A stretch of 64,000 nucleotides of DNA. Origin: Calycina herbarum (taxonomy: Eukaryota; Ascomycota; Leotiomycetes; Helotiales; Pezizellaceae). Below the pieces are notes generated by a model that did not search any database, had not been told where the DNA came from, and saw nothing but the letters and a program-made list of their open reading frames with translations. Below, in pieces: positions 44,268-57,400 of the stretch (its first letter is position 1; every line of letters starts with the position of its first letter). Position numbers and translations under genes: made by a program. Location of the stretch: contig LLEY01000213.1 in NCBI GenBank assembly GCA_001414485.1, positions 1-64,000 of the forward strand, written 5' to 3'.

Positions 44268-44717
44268 GCTGGTTTTATAAATAAATATATTACCTCTTAA
44301 GATAAAAGTCTAAATCGCTATAGTTGTTATATAAAGAACGGCAAGACTTATAACGTTTATAAGGTAAACCGTATACTAACTATTCGAGATTAGGAGTCCG
44401 TAGATGCTTAGATCTAACGACTAAAGGACGAGGCCGATAAGGCTATAGCAAAAGTCCTCTAGGTTAATAAGTAGAAGAAGCTACTTTACGCCTAGAAGTA
44501 GAGAATGATAGTAGCTAGTCTTAACTCTCTTAAAGAGCTAGATACTGCTAAAGAATTAGAAAGAAAAGAAAAGGAGAAGGAGGAAGAAAAGAAGCAGATA
44601 GAAGAAGAGGCTGCTAGGCTAGCCGCCCTTCCTACGCCCGACGTTTCCGACCCTGCTCTCGCTCTAGGCCTCGACCTAGCCTTTCTTACGTTCTTTCCTA
44701 CTAACTACGCGATGTAG
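44268..44717 (+). pseudogene. Antisense ORF with Cys motif and coiled coil inside element E
   Basis: A plus-strand frame antisense to pol. It begins near 44268 (AGFINKYITS), passes NRYSCYIKNGKTYNVYKVN (Tyr replacing Cys by RIP is likely, giving C-x-C-C..C-x2-C spacing), then a segment with RIP stops, and is fully open from ATG 44505. There it reads a coiled coil ELERKEKEKEEEKKQIEEEA and an acidic/hydrophobic tail to TAG at 44715-44717. Past that stop the same register continues VDLGFDSRTSKVP, aligning with the C-terminal ALGFVSRTSKV of the antisense frames in elements B and C. So the register is shared although the N-terminal halves have diverged. Function unknown. Confidence 0.5.
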
Positions 44718-47700
44718 GTAGACTTAGGTTTCGATAGTAGAACTTCTAAAGTTCCTCCGAGTACTAGCTAATGTTTTTTCTAGGTTCCTAAGTGTTTTCT
44801 AAATATAGGTAATCTAACTATTTTATTAAATATCTAACCTATCCTCTAATAAGTCTATAGTTAAGAATCTTCTTAACTTTATACTTAGTGTTTAAGTTTA
44901 CTAGTTAAATTTTTATAAGTAGAGCTAGTAGTACTCCTAGTAGTACTAGTTTAAGTAGGGATATATAGAATACTAGGTAGATGTTTATTATCTTTAGTAA
45001 TACTAATTTATAATTTAAAGGTCTCTTAACTTATTTAATTTTAAATAGTCTTAGTTTTTTATAATCTAGTTTATTACTTAGTCTTTTTATGTTAATGTTT
45101 TTCTATACTAAGTAGACTTTATTCTCCTCTTTTAGTATTAGCTCCTAACTACGTTGTTTATTATAGTAGTATATATTTCTTTCTACTATAAATTATAGGT
45201 CCTTTATAAGTTCCTTATATAGATTCTTAATTTTCGAGACCTAAACATAAGTAAGTTAGTTATTAATAGTTGTAGATAGTGATTCTTAATATATTATTAA
45301 TTTATACCTAAAATTAGCGTAGAATAGCGTAATAAGTATTATTTCTATTACTAAACTATTATAAGTAAACTATACTAAGGGTAGTAGTTCTACCTAGTTA
45401 TCTTACTAATAGTTTATATAATAATAAAGGTATGTTTTAACTACTTAATTTATCTGTTCGTTTCCTCTATTTATTTAAAGGTAAAAAGCTATAGAAAGCT
45501 TTCTTTTTATACTTAATCGTTTTATAAGAGCGATCTAAAATTTTAAAGTAAAGAGTTTATCTCTATCTAAGAGTATTTCTTTAAGTAATCTATATCTTAA
45601 GACTACTTCTCTAAGGAATATAAATACTAATTCCTTAGCTATACTTAACTCTATATATACTATTAGGATTATATATTTCGTAAGTTGTTCTATAATAACT
45701 AGTATTATATTATATTCGACTCCTATTATTAAATCTTTAGATTTTAATAATTTAATAATAAAATCTATAGATATTGATTTCTAAGGTATCTATAGTATTA
45801 AAGTAGTGTTTATTTATCTATAAAGAGTATAGTAGGAAGCCTTATTCCTAGTATAAGTATTATATTCTACTATTACTTCCTTAACTATTATAGATAACTA
45901 ATTAATATAGTAGTATTATCTTATTCTCTAGAGAGTTCTACGAATTCCTTAGTAACCGTAAGTAGGTATAGTATAGTATTCTTATATAAGCTCCTTTATA
46001 TATAAGCTAGGAACCTATAACTTCCCTTTTATATATTAGTTATAACCCTTATATATATCTTAAATCTTATCTATCTAGTTATTATTTATTACTATTATCT
46101 TATATATAGTAGGTACTAAGTCTCTATTCTTAAGAGTTTTTAAGATTATAATCTTCTTATACTTCTTATTTCCCTCGTATCCTAGTTTCTAGCTAAGAGT
46201 ATTAGCTCAAGTATTCGACGTTCTCTTTATATATTAGATAACGATATTAAATCCTTCTAATATCTCTAACTATCTAGCTAATTACCTTGTTATAAGTTCC
46301 TTAGTAGTTGTAAATGTTCTAAGGTTCTTATAGTTAGATAAAACTATAACTAGGTATTTTACTAACTATAAATAAATTCTCTAGTATTCTAAAGCTAATA
46401 CTATAGTAAGTAATTCCTTATTAAAGATACTATAGTTTTATTATACTAGGTTAAATATCTTAGAATAATATATAATAAGTATAAGTTTTCCTTTATTATT
46501 TAGCTATAAGTAAACCATACCTACTACTATATCTAAGGCGTCTATTTTAATTATACTAAGCTTATCTATATTAAAATCGTATAAAATAGGTTTTTCTATA
46601 AACTTTGCTTTAATTTTCTAAAAAGCATCCTCTACTTATTTATTCTATATAAACTTAATAGCTTTTTTAACTAGTTCTAATATTAGTTTAGTAATCTTTA
46701 TATAGTCTTAAATAAACAGATAGTAAAAGTTTATAAATCTAAGGAAGGACTATATATCTTTTATATTCTCTAGTAACTTCTAGTTTAAGACGTTCTAGAT
46801 CTTTACTAGATCTATTTCTATTTTCCTTAAACTAAATACCTATTTTAGGAAAAGGGTTCGAGTTACTCTAAACTCGTATTTTAAGAGTTTTAACCGAGAG
46901 TTTACTCTTATAAGTTATTATAAAACTTCTTTAACGTGTTTCTTATATTCTTCTTCTTTTTCTAAGAAGATTAATATATTATCTAGGTAATAGATTACTA
47001 TTACTCCTAGAAGATCTCCTAAAATATTATTATTTTATCTTTAATATATAGCTAGTATATTATAGAGTCTAAATAGCATAACTATATACTTATAAAGGCC
47101 CGATAGTAAGGCAAATACTATCTTCTATTTATCTCTAACTTTTATTTATATAAGTCTATAAGCGTTTTATTAATCTAGTTTCGTAAATCGTACTACTTTG
47201 CCTAACTTATCCTATAAGTACTAGCTAGGTAGTAGCGGATAAGCGTCCTTAACTATAGTATAATTTACTTCTTAGTAATTAATATATACTCTCTTATCTA
47301 GATCGTCTTTCTTCTTAATAATAAGTATATTTAAGGTAATTAGTAACTTAGACTTTCTAATATATCTCTTCTTAATACCTTCCTTTATATAACTTTCTAT
47401 CCTCTATAGGCTTTTCTAGTTATATAACTAAAGCTTCTACTTTAAGAGGTAATAATCCTCTTTTAATTTAATCTTATAATCCTATAAGCAATGTTCTAGT
47501 AAGGCTTATAAGTCTTCTAGGTTTTTAAATAAAGCTTTAAATTCTCTATACTATATAGGTATTTCGTTATTAGCTGTCCTACTAACCTATAGAGGACACT
47601 GGGCTAGGTGTCCTCGCGTTTTAGAAGAGGTGGCGCTAACCTTGTTCTAGCCTTATAGTTATAATTATAAACTTATATAATTATATTAACTAAAGGTTAT

Positions 47701-49819
47701 TATTTAAGCCTTCTAATTAATATCTAGATTATGTTCTCTAATTTATAGTATACTAAGTATCGCTTCTTTACTTTCTATTTTAATAATATCGAATTATATA
47801 TCTAAGTAGTATAGCTTTATACTTTTAATTAGAATGTTTAGCTTCTTCTAAGCTACTAGGGAAAGAAAATTACTCGTTACTCCTAAATTAATTAAGACTT
47901 AGAGTTCCTTTTCTCTTATCTTTACTATTACTATAAGTTAATTTTCTCTAGAGGTAGTGTTTAATTCTCTAATTATTAGTTAGTAGAGCTCTTTCTATAC
48001 TAACTTTGTTTCTTAATCTATATTATATTTATTTATCTCTTAGAAGATTATACTAAATAATTTTTTATTTCTCGATTCTTAAAATATTACTCTAACTTTT
48101 CTAATTAAAGTAACTATAGTATATTAGCCTCCTATTTCTAGTATAGCTTCCTTGTTATTAGGTAGTATACCTAAAAAACTAGGTTTAGAGCGTCCTATAA
48201 AGTTATTAAGACCCTACTATTACTATAAGCTAGTTTCTTTCTATATATCTATAACTATTTAAATATCTCCTATCTTAGATATACTAGATAGCTTATTAGA
48301 TACTACTTATTTTAGTCTAGGTTCTTTAAATTCGATGGTTTCTCTTCTAGTAATAAGGCTTACTAAAGTTATTCTGTCTTATTTATTCTAAACTATTTTA
48401 TAAGTAGTTAAAATAGTAGAGTTAATTCCTTAAGTAGAATATAGGCTCTAGAAATCAGGTTTCTAGTTTTCTATATATACCTATCTATTCTCTCTTTTAA
48501 AGGTTCTAATAAATGCCTATATTTCGTCTTATTTAGGCTTATATATTCCTAGATCTACTTTTAATAAGTTAGATATCGATTCTAACGACTCTAATAAACT
48601 TATTAATAGTAGTAATTTATATTTTACTTAAAAGAGCAATTTATAATCTATTTCTAACTATGTATTATAATATTCTTTAAGTAATAGATCTCTATTATTA
48701 TTAGTATCCTATACCTTACTAACTTATAACTTAATTCCTTCGTTTAGCTATAAGTATATAGCACCTACTGTTATATTTATAGCGTCTATCTTAATTTATA
48801 TACTATAACCTCTAGCCTCGAGTTCTTTATCTATAAGTTTGATTTTTTCTAGTAAAGCTACTTCTTTTTAGATAGTAGCGTTAGCTTATTTCCCTTTAGA
48901 GTCTTTCTTCTTACTATACTTATTTACTTTATAGCTAGGAAGACTATAGTTATAATATAAGTTCTACTTATGTCAACGATTTTACTCTTTCTAGAATAGT
49001 CCTCCTTTCTAGGAGTTTTCTTTCTTAGATTCCTTCTCTAAAACTTATGATTTCTAGGTAGTATCGATTTCTATAGAGTCTTTATAATCTTTTCGTCTAC
49101 TCTTCTTATATTAGTAACTATAACTTCCTTTCTTCTCTAGATTTCTTTTATAAATATAGTTATTAATCTTAATTACGTTATTCGTTAATTTATTTAACGT
49201 ATTTAGAAAATCCTCTTATATAAGTTTATCTTTTACGTTATTCTTAAGCCTATAATAGAATTGTTTACGTAATACTTCGTTATTCTATCTTATCTATATA
49301 GAGTACTATTAAAATTATAAAGTATATTTAGTAGCTAAACCTTTTTACTTAAGTATATATAAAGCTCTAACTACCTTCTTTTTTATATTAACATTCTTAA
49401 AAGCCTAGTTGATTCTATCTCTAAACTCTTAAATATTTCTAAACAAATCTCTTATCTTCTTAGACATTTAAAGAGAGACTTTTCCCTTAGCTGTTTTGTT
49501 TACTTAGTAGTCCTCTAGGTATAGTTCTAACTAGTTATAAGCTGCCCCTTTAAGACGGGTAGACAACTATATAACTTAATTAGTTTCGTTTCTAAACTAA
49601 GTATAATAAAAGTTTAAGTAGAGGGAAGCTTTTATTAAGAACTTGGCTAGTTTCTTAGGTAAGCTATCGAATAGCTTTAGAATCAGGAGCTTCACTTCCT
49701 TATAGAGAGTAGTAACTAGTGTAACTGGTGGGTCCGTAGCTGGCTTTGGTAGAGTGGTTCTCAGAGTAGAAGAGGTTGCTGATATAGTAGCGATCTTTCT
49801 TCTAAGTAGGTGCTTAAAG

Positions 49820-50246
49820 TATAACGAAACTTAAACAAACTAAACAAAGATAACTAAGTCTCGAAGGTTGGTATATAGTAAGAAGTATAAATGTACTAGG
49901 TTGTTTACTTAGAAGTGAACTCGTTACTTATATCAAAGATGTTAAATAAGATAATAAGATTAATAACTAAAGTTAAGTACGAAGCTCCTATCTAATAGCA
50001 GACGTGCTAGTCTTATATAGAACCTTCGTTCCTCTAAGCAGCTAACTCGCTCGTCGAGCTGGTGATCTAACGAGCTGGTTCGCCTAGCGATCTAGCGGTC
50101 CGTCACGTAATTAACATAATAAAATCCTTAGATCGCTTAGCTAACCTAACCGATCCTTATCTACTTATAAGGGTATTCCGATAGTACTTAACCTGTTAGG
50201 ACGCCGCCTGGTCTTCACTTATTACGTGTACACGTGATTCGTGACA
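49820..50246 (-). repeat. 5' LTR of element E (427 bp)
   Basis: Same length as its partner. Ends CACGTGATTCGTGACA, unmutated. The gag leader is at 49790-49819. Confidence 0.9.
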
Positions 50247-50599
50247 TTATAGAGGAGAATACCCGGTATTCGCAAAGGAGTGTTAAACAGGAGAACAGTA
50301 TCGGAGGTAAGTAAGAGAACGATACCTAGATAGGCTAACCTTATTTATAAATCTATAAAAGGCTTTAAAGGAAGGAGAGGTAGAGACACTCTATCTGTTC
50401 GCGTTTAGTTATAAAGAGAGCTTATAAGCTACGAGGAAGAGACTAAGGCAAGGATCTGTACTAGGAAGGCTAACAGACATAAGTAAGGTAGGACTTATAA
50501 ACAGAAGCAACCTTGCTTAGTTCCTTAAAAGGCTAGGAAGCTCTCTTAGCGTAATAGAGAACTAAGTAGAAGAAGACGAAGTAGAAGTAGGCTAAACAC

Positions 50600-53500
50600 T
50601 ACCTATAGGACTACTATAAGTGTAATAGTACTATACTAGAACACGAGGAAGACACTAGAGGCACTCGACGTAGCTCTAAATTATAAGAAAGAATACGATA
50701 TCTTAGCGATTTAAGAGCTAGCGTGGAATAGCGCGAGAGACTCTCTAAGCTACTCTTTAAGCTCGAGATATAATATAATTTAGTTAGACGGGGTAGTAGT
50801 ACTCTTTATATATAAAAGGTATTTAAAAGAAAGCTAGATATATACTACTAGTAAGAACTAGGCAAGTATAACAATAGGTAAGAGAGCGAACGAAACAATA
50901 GTCTACTTAGTATATAACCTATAAGCCGGGCGAATACTAATCGAGGACATGCTTTAACAAGCGAGACTAAGGAGAGCGCTTATAGTAGGAGACCTAAACG
51001 CTTACTACCCTCTCTAGAATATCTATAGGAGATATAACTAGAACGTAGACCTTACTCTTAAGCTTACTATACAGTAGGCGCTTAAGAGGAATATACTATA
51101 TAGCGAGGTTACCTAGAGAAGAGAAGGCTCTTATAACTTAATAATTAACTTAGCCTTCTCTACTAGAAACGTAGCTACTTAGTAGAGGACGCTAGACCTG
51201 CTAGGGTCTGACTATATAGCTTAACTTCTTATAATAGTAGCTAGAGAAGAAAGAGAGGCACTGTAGATACTCGGCTATAGCTAGAGGCTAATAGACGAAG
51301 TGTTAGTAAAGGTAGAGGCTAATTACCTTACGATACTAGTAATCTAGAACGTATAGGAGCTTGAGAGAGTCGTTGAGAAGCTCGTAGAAGAGCTTTAACA
51401 AATAGCTCGAGCCTCGACGCCGCTTTAAAGGCTAGATAGAGGGAGAGCGCAACCCTAGTAGAATATAGAGGTTAAAGAGGCGTCGAACGAAGTAAGAAAG
51501 TGCGAAAGAACCTAGAGAGAGCTACGTACGAGAAGCTTAAGAAAACAGCTCGACGACGCTCTTTAAGAGCTCTAAATAATAAGTAGAAAGGCAAAGACGA
51601 AGAGCTAGAGAGGGGCACTTATAGAGGCAGTAAAAGACGACAGGAAACTATAGACACTCGAAAAGTAGACACGTCTTAAAGGACACGTAAAACCTGAAGC
51701 ACTAGCACTACTAATACTTACCTCGCTTAGTAAGGTAAAAGGCGAGAACTACGAGGATAAGGCTCGTATCCTTATAGAGAAGTTCTTCCTAGAATTAATA
51801 GCCAACTACTCTAGTATTCTAAACAGGGAATAGAGCCTTAAGAGCTTCTACTAGGAGTACGAAGTAAGCTAGCGGGTAACTAAGAAATATATTAAGACAG
51901 CTATAAGATTAGCGCCGTAGAAAGCACTAGGGTTCGATATACTTATAAACGGCTTTCTAAAAACGTATAATAAGCTACTTCGAGAGGTACTTATAGTAAT
52001 AGTAGAAGCGAGCTTCTACTTATAACACTTCCTGTTCTACTTCTACTGTGTAAAAGTAGTAGTACTTAGAAAACTAGGTAAAACAATAGAGGAATAAGAC
52101 AAAGTAGAGGCCTACCGGCTAATAGCGCTACTCTTAACTATAGGTAAGATCCTTAAGAAGGTAATAGCGTAGAGGCTTACGAAGCTCGCAGAAGACGCTA
52201 TAATACTCCTAGGGATATAAATAGGTAACCAGAAGTATAGGAATACAGAACTAGCGATTAGAATAGTAATAAAAGGAGTATATATAGCGTAGGAAAACAA
52301 GAGCTACGTATCCCTAGCTTAGTTAGATATAGTAGAGGTATTCGACAGAGTAGATTATACGTAGCTACTTTATACTCTAAGAGAGAAGAAAGTGTTATAG
52401 TAGGTAGTGACTTAGATAGGAAGCTTTCTCTTAAGACGTAAAGCTACGCTATTCTTTAATAGAAGGTTCGTAGACGAAAGAAGCCTAGGATAAGGAGTAC
52501 TATAAGGATTAGTACTATCTCCGATACTGTTTATCCTTTTTACCTTAATACTATACGATGACCTAGCGAGGATCGATAGACTAATCATAGTAGGCTTCGT
52601 AGACGATATAAACCTACTCGTAATATCAAAGAGTACAGCGGTAAACTATAGGATACTCGAGTTAGTCTAGGGAGTATATAACAAGTGAGTAAATAAGCGA
52701 GGGATAGCTTTTAACCTAGAAAAGATAGTACTTATATACTTTATAAGAACGAGGGCCCTATAGAAAGAAACAGTGCAGTTCGGAGAGGTAAGGCTTATAC
52801 TAGTCGAGTATATAAGGTTCCTTAGAGTTAAGCTCGATAGGAAACTAAACTAGAAAGCGTATAGAGAGAGGGTATAGAAGAAGCTTATAACGTAGACCTT
52901 TACGCTTACGAGGCTCGCTAGTAAGACGTAGGGCGTCGATTACTACTATATAAGGTAAATATACACGGTAGTAATAAGAAGCGCAATTGCGTATAAAGCG
53001 TTAGCTTAGTACTACGTAACGCTAAAAGGAGAGAGCGTAAAGGGGATAGTAAGAAGCTTCTCTATATAACAATCGAAGTGTTTATAAGTAGTAATAGAAG
53101 TATATAAAGCTACTCCGATCTAGAGCCTAGAGATAGAGGCAGACTACGCTCTAGTAGACCTCTACCTTAACCTTTAAGTAGCTGCTTTTAAAAAGAAATT
53201 CTAAACGTCTCAACTAGGAAAGCTGATCTAAGATACTTACGAGAATATAGCTACACGGCTAAGAAGAAGAAGGAGAAGACTGTCAAAGCTAGGAAAAGCG
53301 ATACTATGCTCCTAGAGAGCGAGGTAAGTATAGGAAGAAGAGTAGAGAATAGAGAGAGTGGGTTTCAGATATAATACTACGCTTGCAGAGTAGTAGGAAC
53401 GCCTAGAGGCTTAAAGAAAGAGAGCTCGAGAGAAGAACCTAACACGGTATATAGAAGTGTTAGACGAGGCAGACCTAGTAAGCTAGGAGCTACGGAAAGT

Positions 53501-53942
53501 CTATAAAGGGCTCGCTAAGGCAAAGAGCTCGCTACTCGTCTAGGCAAGAATAGGGGTAATAGAGCTTAACGCCTTTCTCTTTATAAGAAGGGTACTAGGC
53601 TAGCTAATACTATAGTATACATACGCAGGCAGAAGGGAGACGGTGGAGCATCTAGTACTGTTCTGCTAAGACATCCTATAAGAGAGAGAAGCACTTATAA
53701 GAGTCCTTAGGAAGAGTATCGGAGACCTAAGAGAGCTTAGAGGAGCACTAGCGAATAGGAAGCTAGCGCCGAGAATCACTACCTAGCTGCTCAGGCTTAG
53801 AAGACTTCAGGAATATAGACTAGCGCTAGAATTGCTTAAAGAGGACAGAGAGAAAGGCGAGGAAGAGGCAAGAGAAAGGGAGGAAGAGGAAGAGAGAGCT
53901 AAGGCGCGTCGGAGAGTAAGACCCCGGCTCCGCCAGTTTTAA
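50600..53942 (+). pseudogene. LINE ORF2: endonuclease, RT, zinc tail
   Basis: An apurinic-type endonuclease domain opens with EYDILAI then a stop then E (the AIQE motif), and has VGDLNAYYPL at about 50985-51015 and a GSDYIA-like terminal motif near 51210. RT motifs: VSLA..LDIVEVFDRVDYT near 52310-52360, LVLSPILFILFT near 52520-52550 and an intact FVDD catalytic box at 52596-52607. The C-terminal tail near 53500-53690 has ARIGVIELNAFLF and G-RRETVEHLVLFC. No clear RNase H domain is visible between RT and tail. Numerous TAG/TAA codons inactivate it. An Arg/Glu-rich end stops near 53942. Confidence 0.8.
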
Positions 53943-54222
53943 GAGAGCGCCTAGGCGCTCTCTATACTACTAATACACGCTTTAGCGGTTGAGCACTTTA
54001 ACCCACCCCCTTAGTTTATTACCGGGTCGGAGAGAAGAGTTCTAAATAGACAGTAGTAGGAATTAAGAAAGAAGTATCGCACGCTTGTAAAGAAACTCAA
54101 GAGACGAAGAAGAATAGGCTAAAAGGTATTATAAACTAGAACAGAAGATGTACTACTTACTCTTAGAGCTCGGCCTACAGCCTACGTAGCGTAAGAATAA
54201 TAATAATAGAATATAATATAGA

Positions 54223-54424
54223 TGTTATTTTAGGTTTTAGAAAAGCTAGATAGCTTCCGGACTTACTATTATTTAAACCTCTTATAAATAGCTGCCTTCT
54301 CTCTATTAGAAAAGACTAATTTAGTCTTTTCCTTTATATTAGAACCTAGTATTCGGATATGTTATTCTATTAAACGTACTTCTATATACCTCTTTTATAG
54401 TAGTATCTGTTTTATACTATTATA
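54223..54424 (+). repeat. 5' LTR of element F (about 202 bp)
   Basis: The right 180 bp align with the solo LTR at 19118-19436 (e.g. TTCTATATACCTCTTTTATA) and it ends CTATTATA, corresponding to CCGTTATA there. Its start (TGTTATTTTAGG) abuts the LINE tail. It is shorter than the solo LTR, so the left boundary is uncertain. Confidence 0.65.
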
Positions 54425-57400
54425 TTAAAAGACTAAATTCGACTCCGCCGAGGACGGCCTATTATAATATCTTACTCGAGTACGCTAGTATACCTACTTC
54501 GAATTCGATTTAGCTTAGATTCGGATTAGTATATTAATAACCTTAAATAGCTAGGTAATTAGAAACTACCTAGACGGCTAGTAATACCAGAGTTTAGTAT
54601 TTAAATAGTTAGCTAGTAAAATCGTAGACGGTTCCTACGTTAATAGAAGTAGACTATGCTAAGTACTTCTAAGACTCCTAATAACTCTCTCTATATAAGG
54701 ATTACTATATAAGATATAGATAGTCGACGATATATAGTTATCTAGAAAGCTCTCGAATCTACCTCTTAACCTCTCTAAACAGTATACGATATACTAGAAT
54801 AAGAAGAGACCCTAGGTCTCTCTAAAGCTCCGCTTAAGAGCGTTAAGTAACCTACTAGAGAAACTAGTAAGCCTCTATCTAAAAGGTCTACAAATCGCAC
54901 TTATATACCTAAAAACAAAAGGTCCTAGAAAGGAAAGAGCTCTGCTTAAAACTCTAGAGACAACCGAGACTTTTCTAATATAGACGAGATATAGAGTATA
55001 GTATAAGACTTAGAAGAAAAACTTTAAGACAACAACGATTGGTTTATATAGTTAGAATTAATTATAAGCGAACTTAGGAATTAAATCAAAGACTCTTAAC
55101 CTTAACGATTCTAATCTGAGAATAACTCTTCTTCTCTTCTAAGTCCTATACTAGACCTCTTTCGCTTAAGAGATCCTGTCTCTAATACCTTCTCTCGACG
55201 GTAGACTACTCTACTCGACTCTAAAGATAGTCTAAATCCTATCTAACCTACGAAAAGCAAGATTATAGAAAAGATTAAACTCTTAGATAATAGTATATTA
55301 TCTATATACTGATAATAGAAGATATTAGTATATAATAGACTACTAGTAAATGCCGATTATTATAATATAAGCCTAACTCGAAAGGCTCTTATATAGAGAA
55401 CAACTATAGGACTCGCTAAGAACTACCTTAAGCCTAGATATAAGTCTAAATCGATTTATATTACTTTCTACGATTATTAAGATATAATTAAACTTTTAGA
55501 TTTATATTTCTTAACTAGATATAAGACAAAGGATATATAGAACGCCTTCTAGGCCTTATAGATAAGTAGAAAGGATTATACTAGAGAAACGTTTACTAAC
55601 TTCAGAGGTCGCTTTTTAAGTATAGCTATACTTAGAGAGATACTAGAGTTAAAACAGTTCTTTTATATATAGGAAAAGATTATAACACAGCTACGAAACT
55701 CAGCCGCTGTACTTAAGAGACGTTAGAACTATAACTTTGTTAAAATAGTAGTAGATCTTCTAGCCCTAGATAAGGAAAAACGCTAAAACGCTAAGTTATA
55801 TATAGCTAATACAACTAAGCTAGTCGATATAACTACTTTAGTTAAAAAGACTACCTTTTAACTCTTATCTAGTATAATACTAAAACCCTCTCTACTTATA
55901 TAAGGATCCTTCTCTACTGTTTAAACCACTTTCTAAACTTTTAAACCTATCTTAACTCCTAAATACTAAAAGACTACAAATCGAGTCCTAGCTAGTATAA
56001 CGTATTACTACTATAGTAAGCCCGGATATTATAAACCCGATTACTCTTAGCTACCTAGTATTAAAGAGATAGTCTAGGAAGTAGACGAAGATAATATATA
56101 AGTCTCTATAGAGTACCTCGATTCAGACCTAGATTAGAGAGAAAACGAGGCAGCTTAGATAAAGACTCCTTTCTAGGCTTACGTAAATATAATCTATTAA
56201 ACCTTAATCTTTCTAGCCTTATAAGAGGAAACTAATTCCTTATAGATACGACTCTTAGTATATATAGATATAGTATTAAGTTACAAGCTTTAATAGATAT
56301 AGAAGTAAACGGTTTTCTATTCTTAAATTAATCTTTAGCTCTATAACTAGCCTAATTACTAGGATTATAGATTTAAAATTTACTATACTCGGTACCTGTT
56401 TATAGATATAACAGTAGTATTAAGAGTAAGGTAACGTAGTTTATATAACTATATCTAAACTTAGATAGACGTCGTATCTATAACTACCTCTTTATTATCC
56501 TAGATCTTAGATAATAGGACTTAATTATTAGAAATAAATAGTTAAAACACTTTAAAATTCTTCTTAACTCTACTAGGAATTAACTTATTTAGCTAGCCGA
56601 AACTCTACTAACTCCTTACTTCGGAAAGAAGATCTTACTTTTTTTAACTTCTAGCTAGATCTAAAAGCCTTATTTAAATATATAGTCAGATACGAATCAA
56701 AGGGATTACACTCTCTATTAAGACGAAAAACAACGGAAGAAGAGTAAACTCTTAGCTAAGTTATTACTATTATCTACGACTCTAACTCCTAATCTTTCTA
56801 CCTCTAACTCTAGTCCGAATCCCCTCTAATCTATAAGTATAGCCTAGATAGATTAGACTATATACTTATTTATTAGTAAGATAAGTGTAAATACTTTATA
56901 TTTTAATATAAAATAACCTAATACCGAGTTATTTATAACTAATATCTACGAATTAGATTAGATTATCAAAGAGAAGTTAGCTCTATCTATAGACGACGCT
57001 AAGACTATAGATCTAATACAGTTCTAACTCTCTAAATATTATTCCTTATACTAAGATATATTCTTAAAAGCAGCCTTAGACAAACTTCCTTCTTATTATA
57101 AATATAATTATAAAATCATCTTAAACGAACTACTTTCTACCTCCTACTCCCCGCTATATCGATAGTTAACTATAGAGTTATAAGCGACGAAAGAGTACCT
57201 TATTAATAATTTAAATAAAGGATTTATTATTAATAGTAATAGTCCTTTCGCCTTACTAGTACTCTTTATTAAAAAGCTTAATAGTAATAAGCTACAGTTC
57301 TATATCGATTATTAGAAGCTTAATACTCTTATCTAAAACGACCTCTACCCGATTCCTCGTATCGACAAACTCCTTTTAAGAATAAGAAAAGCTAAGATCT

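Larger units (their letters stand above)
43649..50246 (-). mobile_element. Gypsy chromovirus element E, minus strand
   Basis: LTRs of 427 bp at 43649-44075 and 49820-50246, TTATA target duplication (43644-43648 and 50247-50251), 6598 bp in all. The interior reads on the minus strand from gag (right) to chromodomain (about 44750-44900). RT motif Y-L-D-N-I at 46977-46991. RIP is heavy in the body but the outer end of the right LTR (50190-50246) retains CpA/TpG. Same LTR subfamily as element A. Confidence 0.92.
42523..50340 (+). pseudogene. LINE ORF1 (nucleic-acid-binding), interrupted
   Basis: ATG at 42523 (MSSNRSSGSSR...). A Lys/Arg/Glu-rich helical middle leads to zinc knuckles near 43500-43640 (Y-F-K-Y..GY-T-R-F-Y then CKKYEGGKEECPSKKDPKKH), where several Cys are now Tyr through RIP. 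The gypsy element interrupts the last knuckle. Past 50246 the frame resumes as NYRGEYPVFAKEC, the end of the CCHC series. LINE ORF1 proteins bind the RNA template. In-frame TAG/TAA codons make it non-functional. Confidence 0.72.
42430..54222 (+). mobile_element. Tad-like LINE, split by gypsy element E
   Basis: ORF1 with CCHC knuckles and ORF2 with endonuclease, RT and C-terminal zinc tail are on the plus strand, in the order expected for the Tad clade. After removing the gypsy insertion (43649-50246 plus one TTATA) the element is about 5.2 kb. An A-rich tract (42411-42432) precedes it and a TAATAATAATA-type tail (54194-54222) ends it just before the LTR of element F. RIP stops are frequent but milder than in the gypsy elements. 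Confidence 0.82.
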
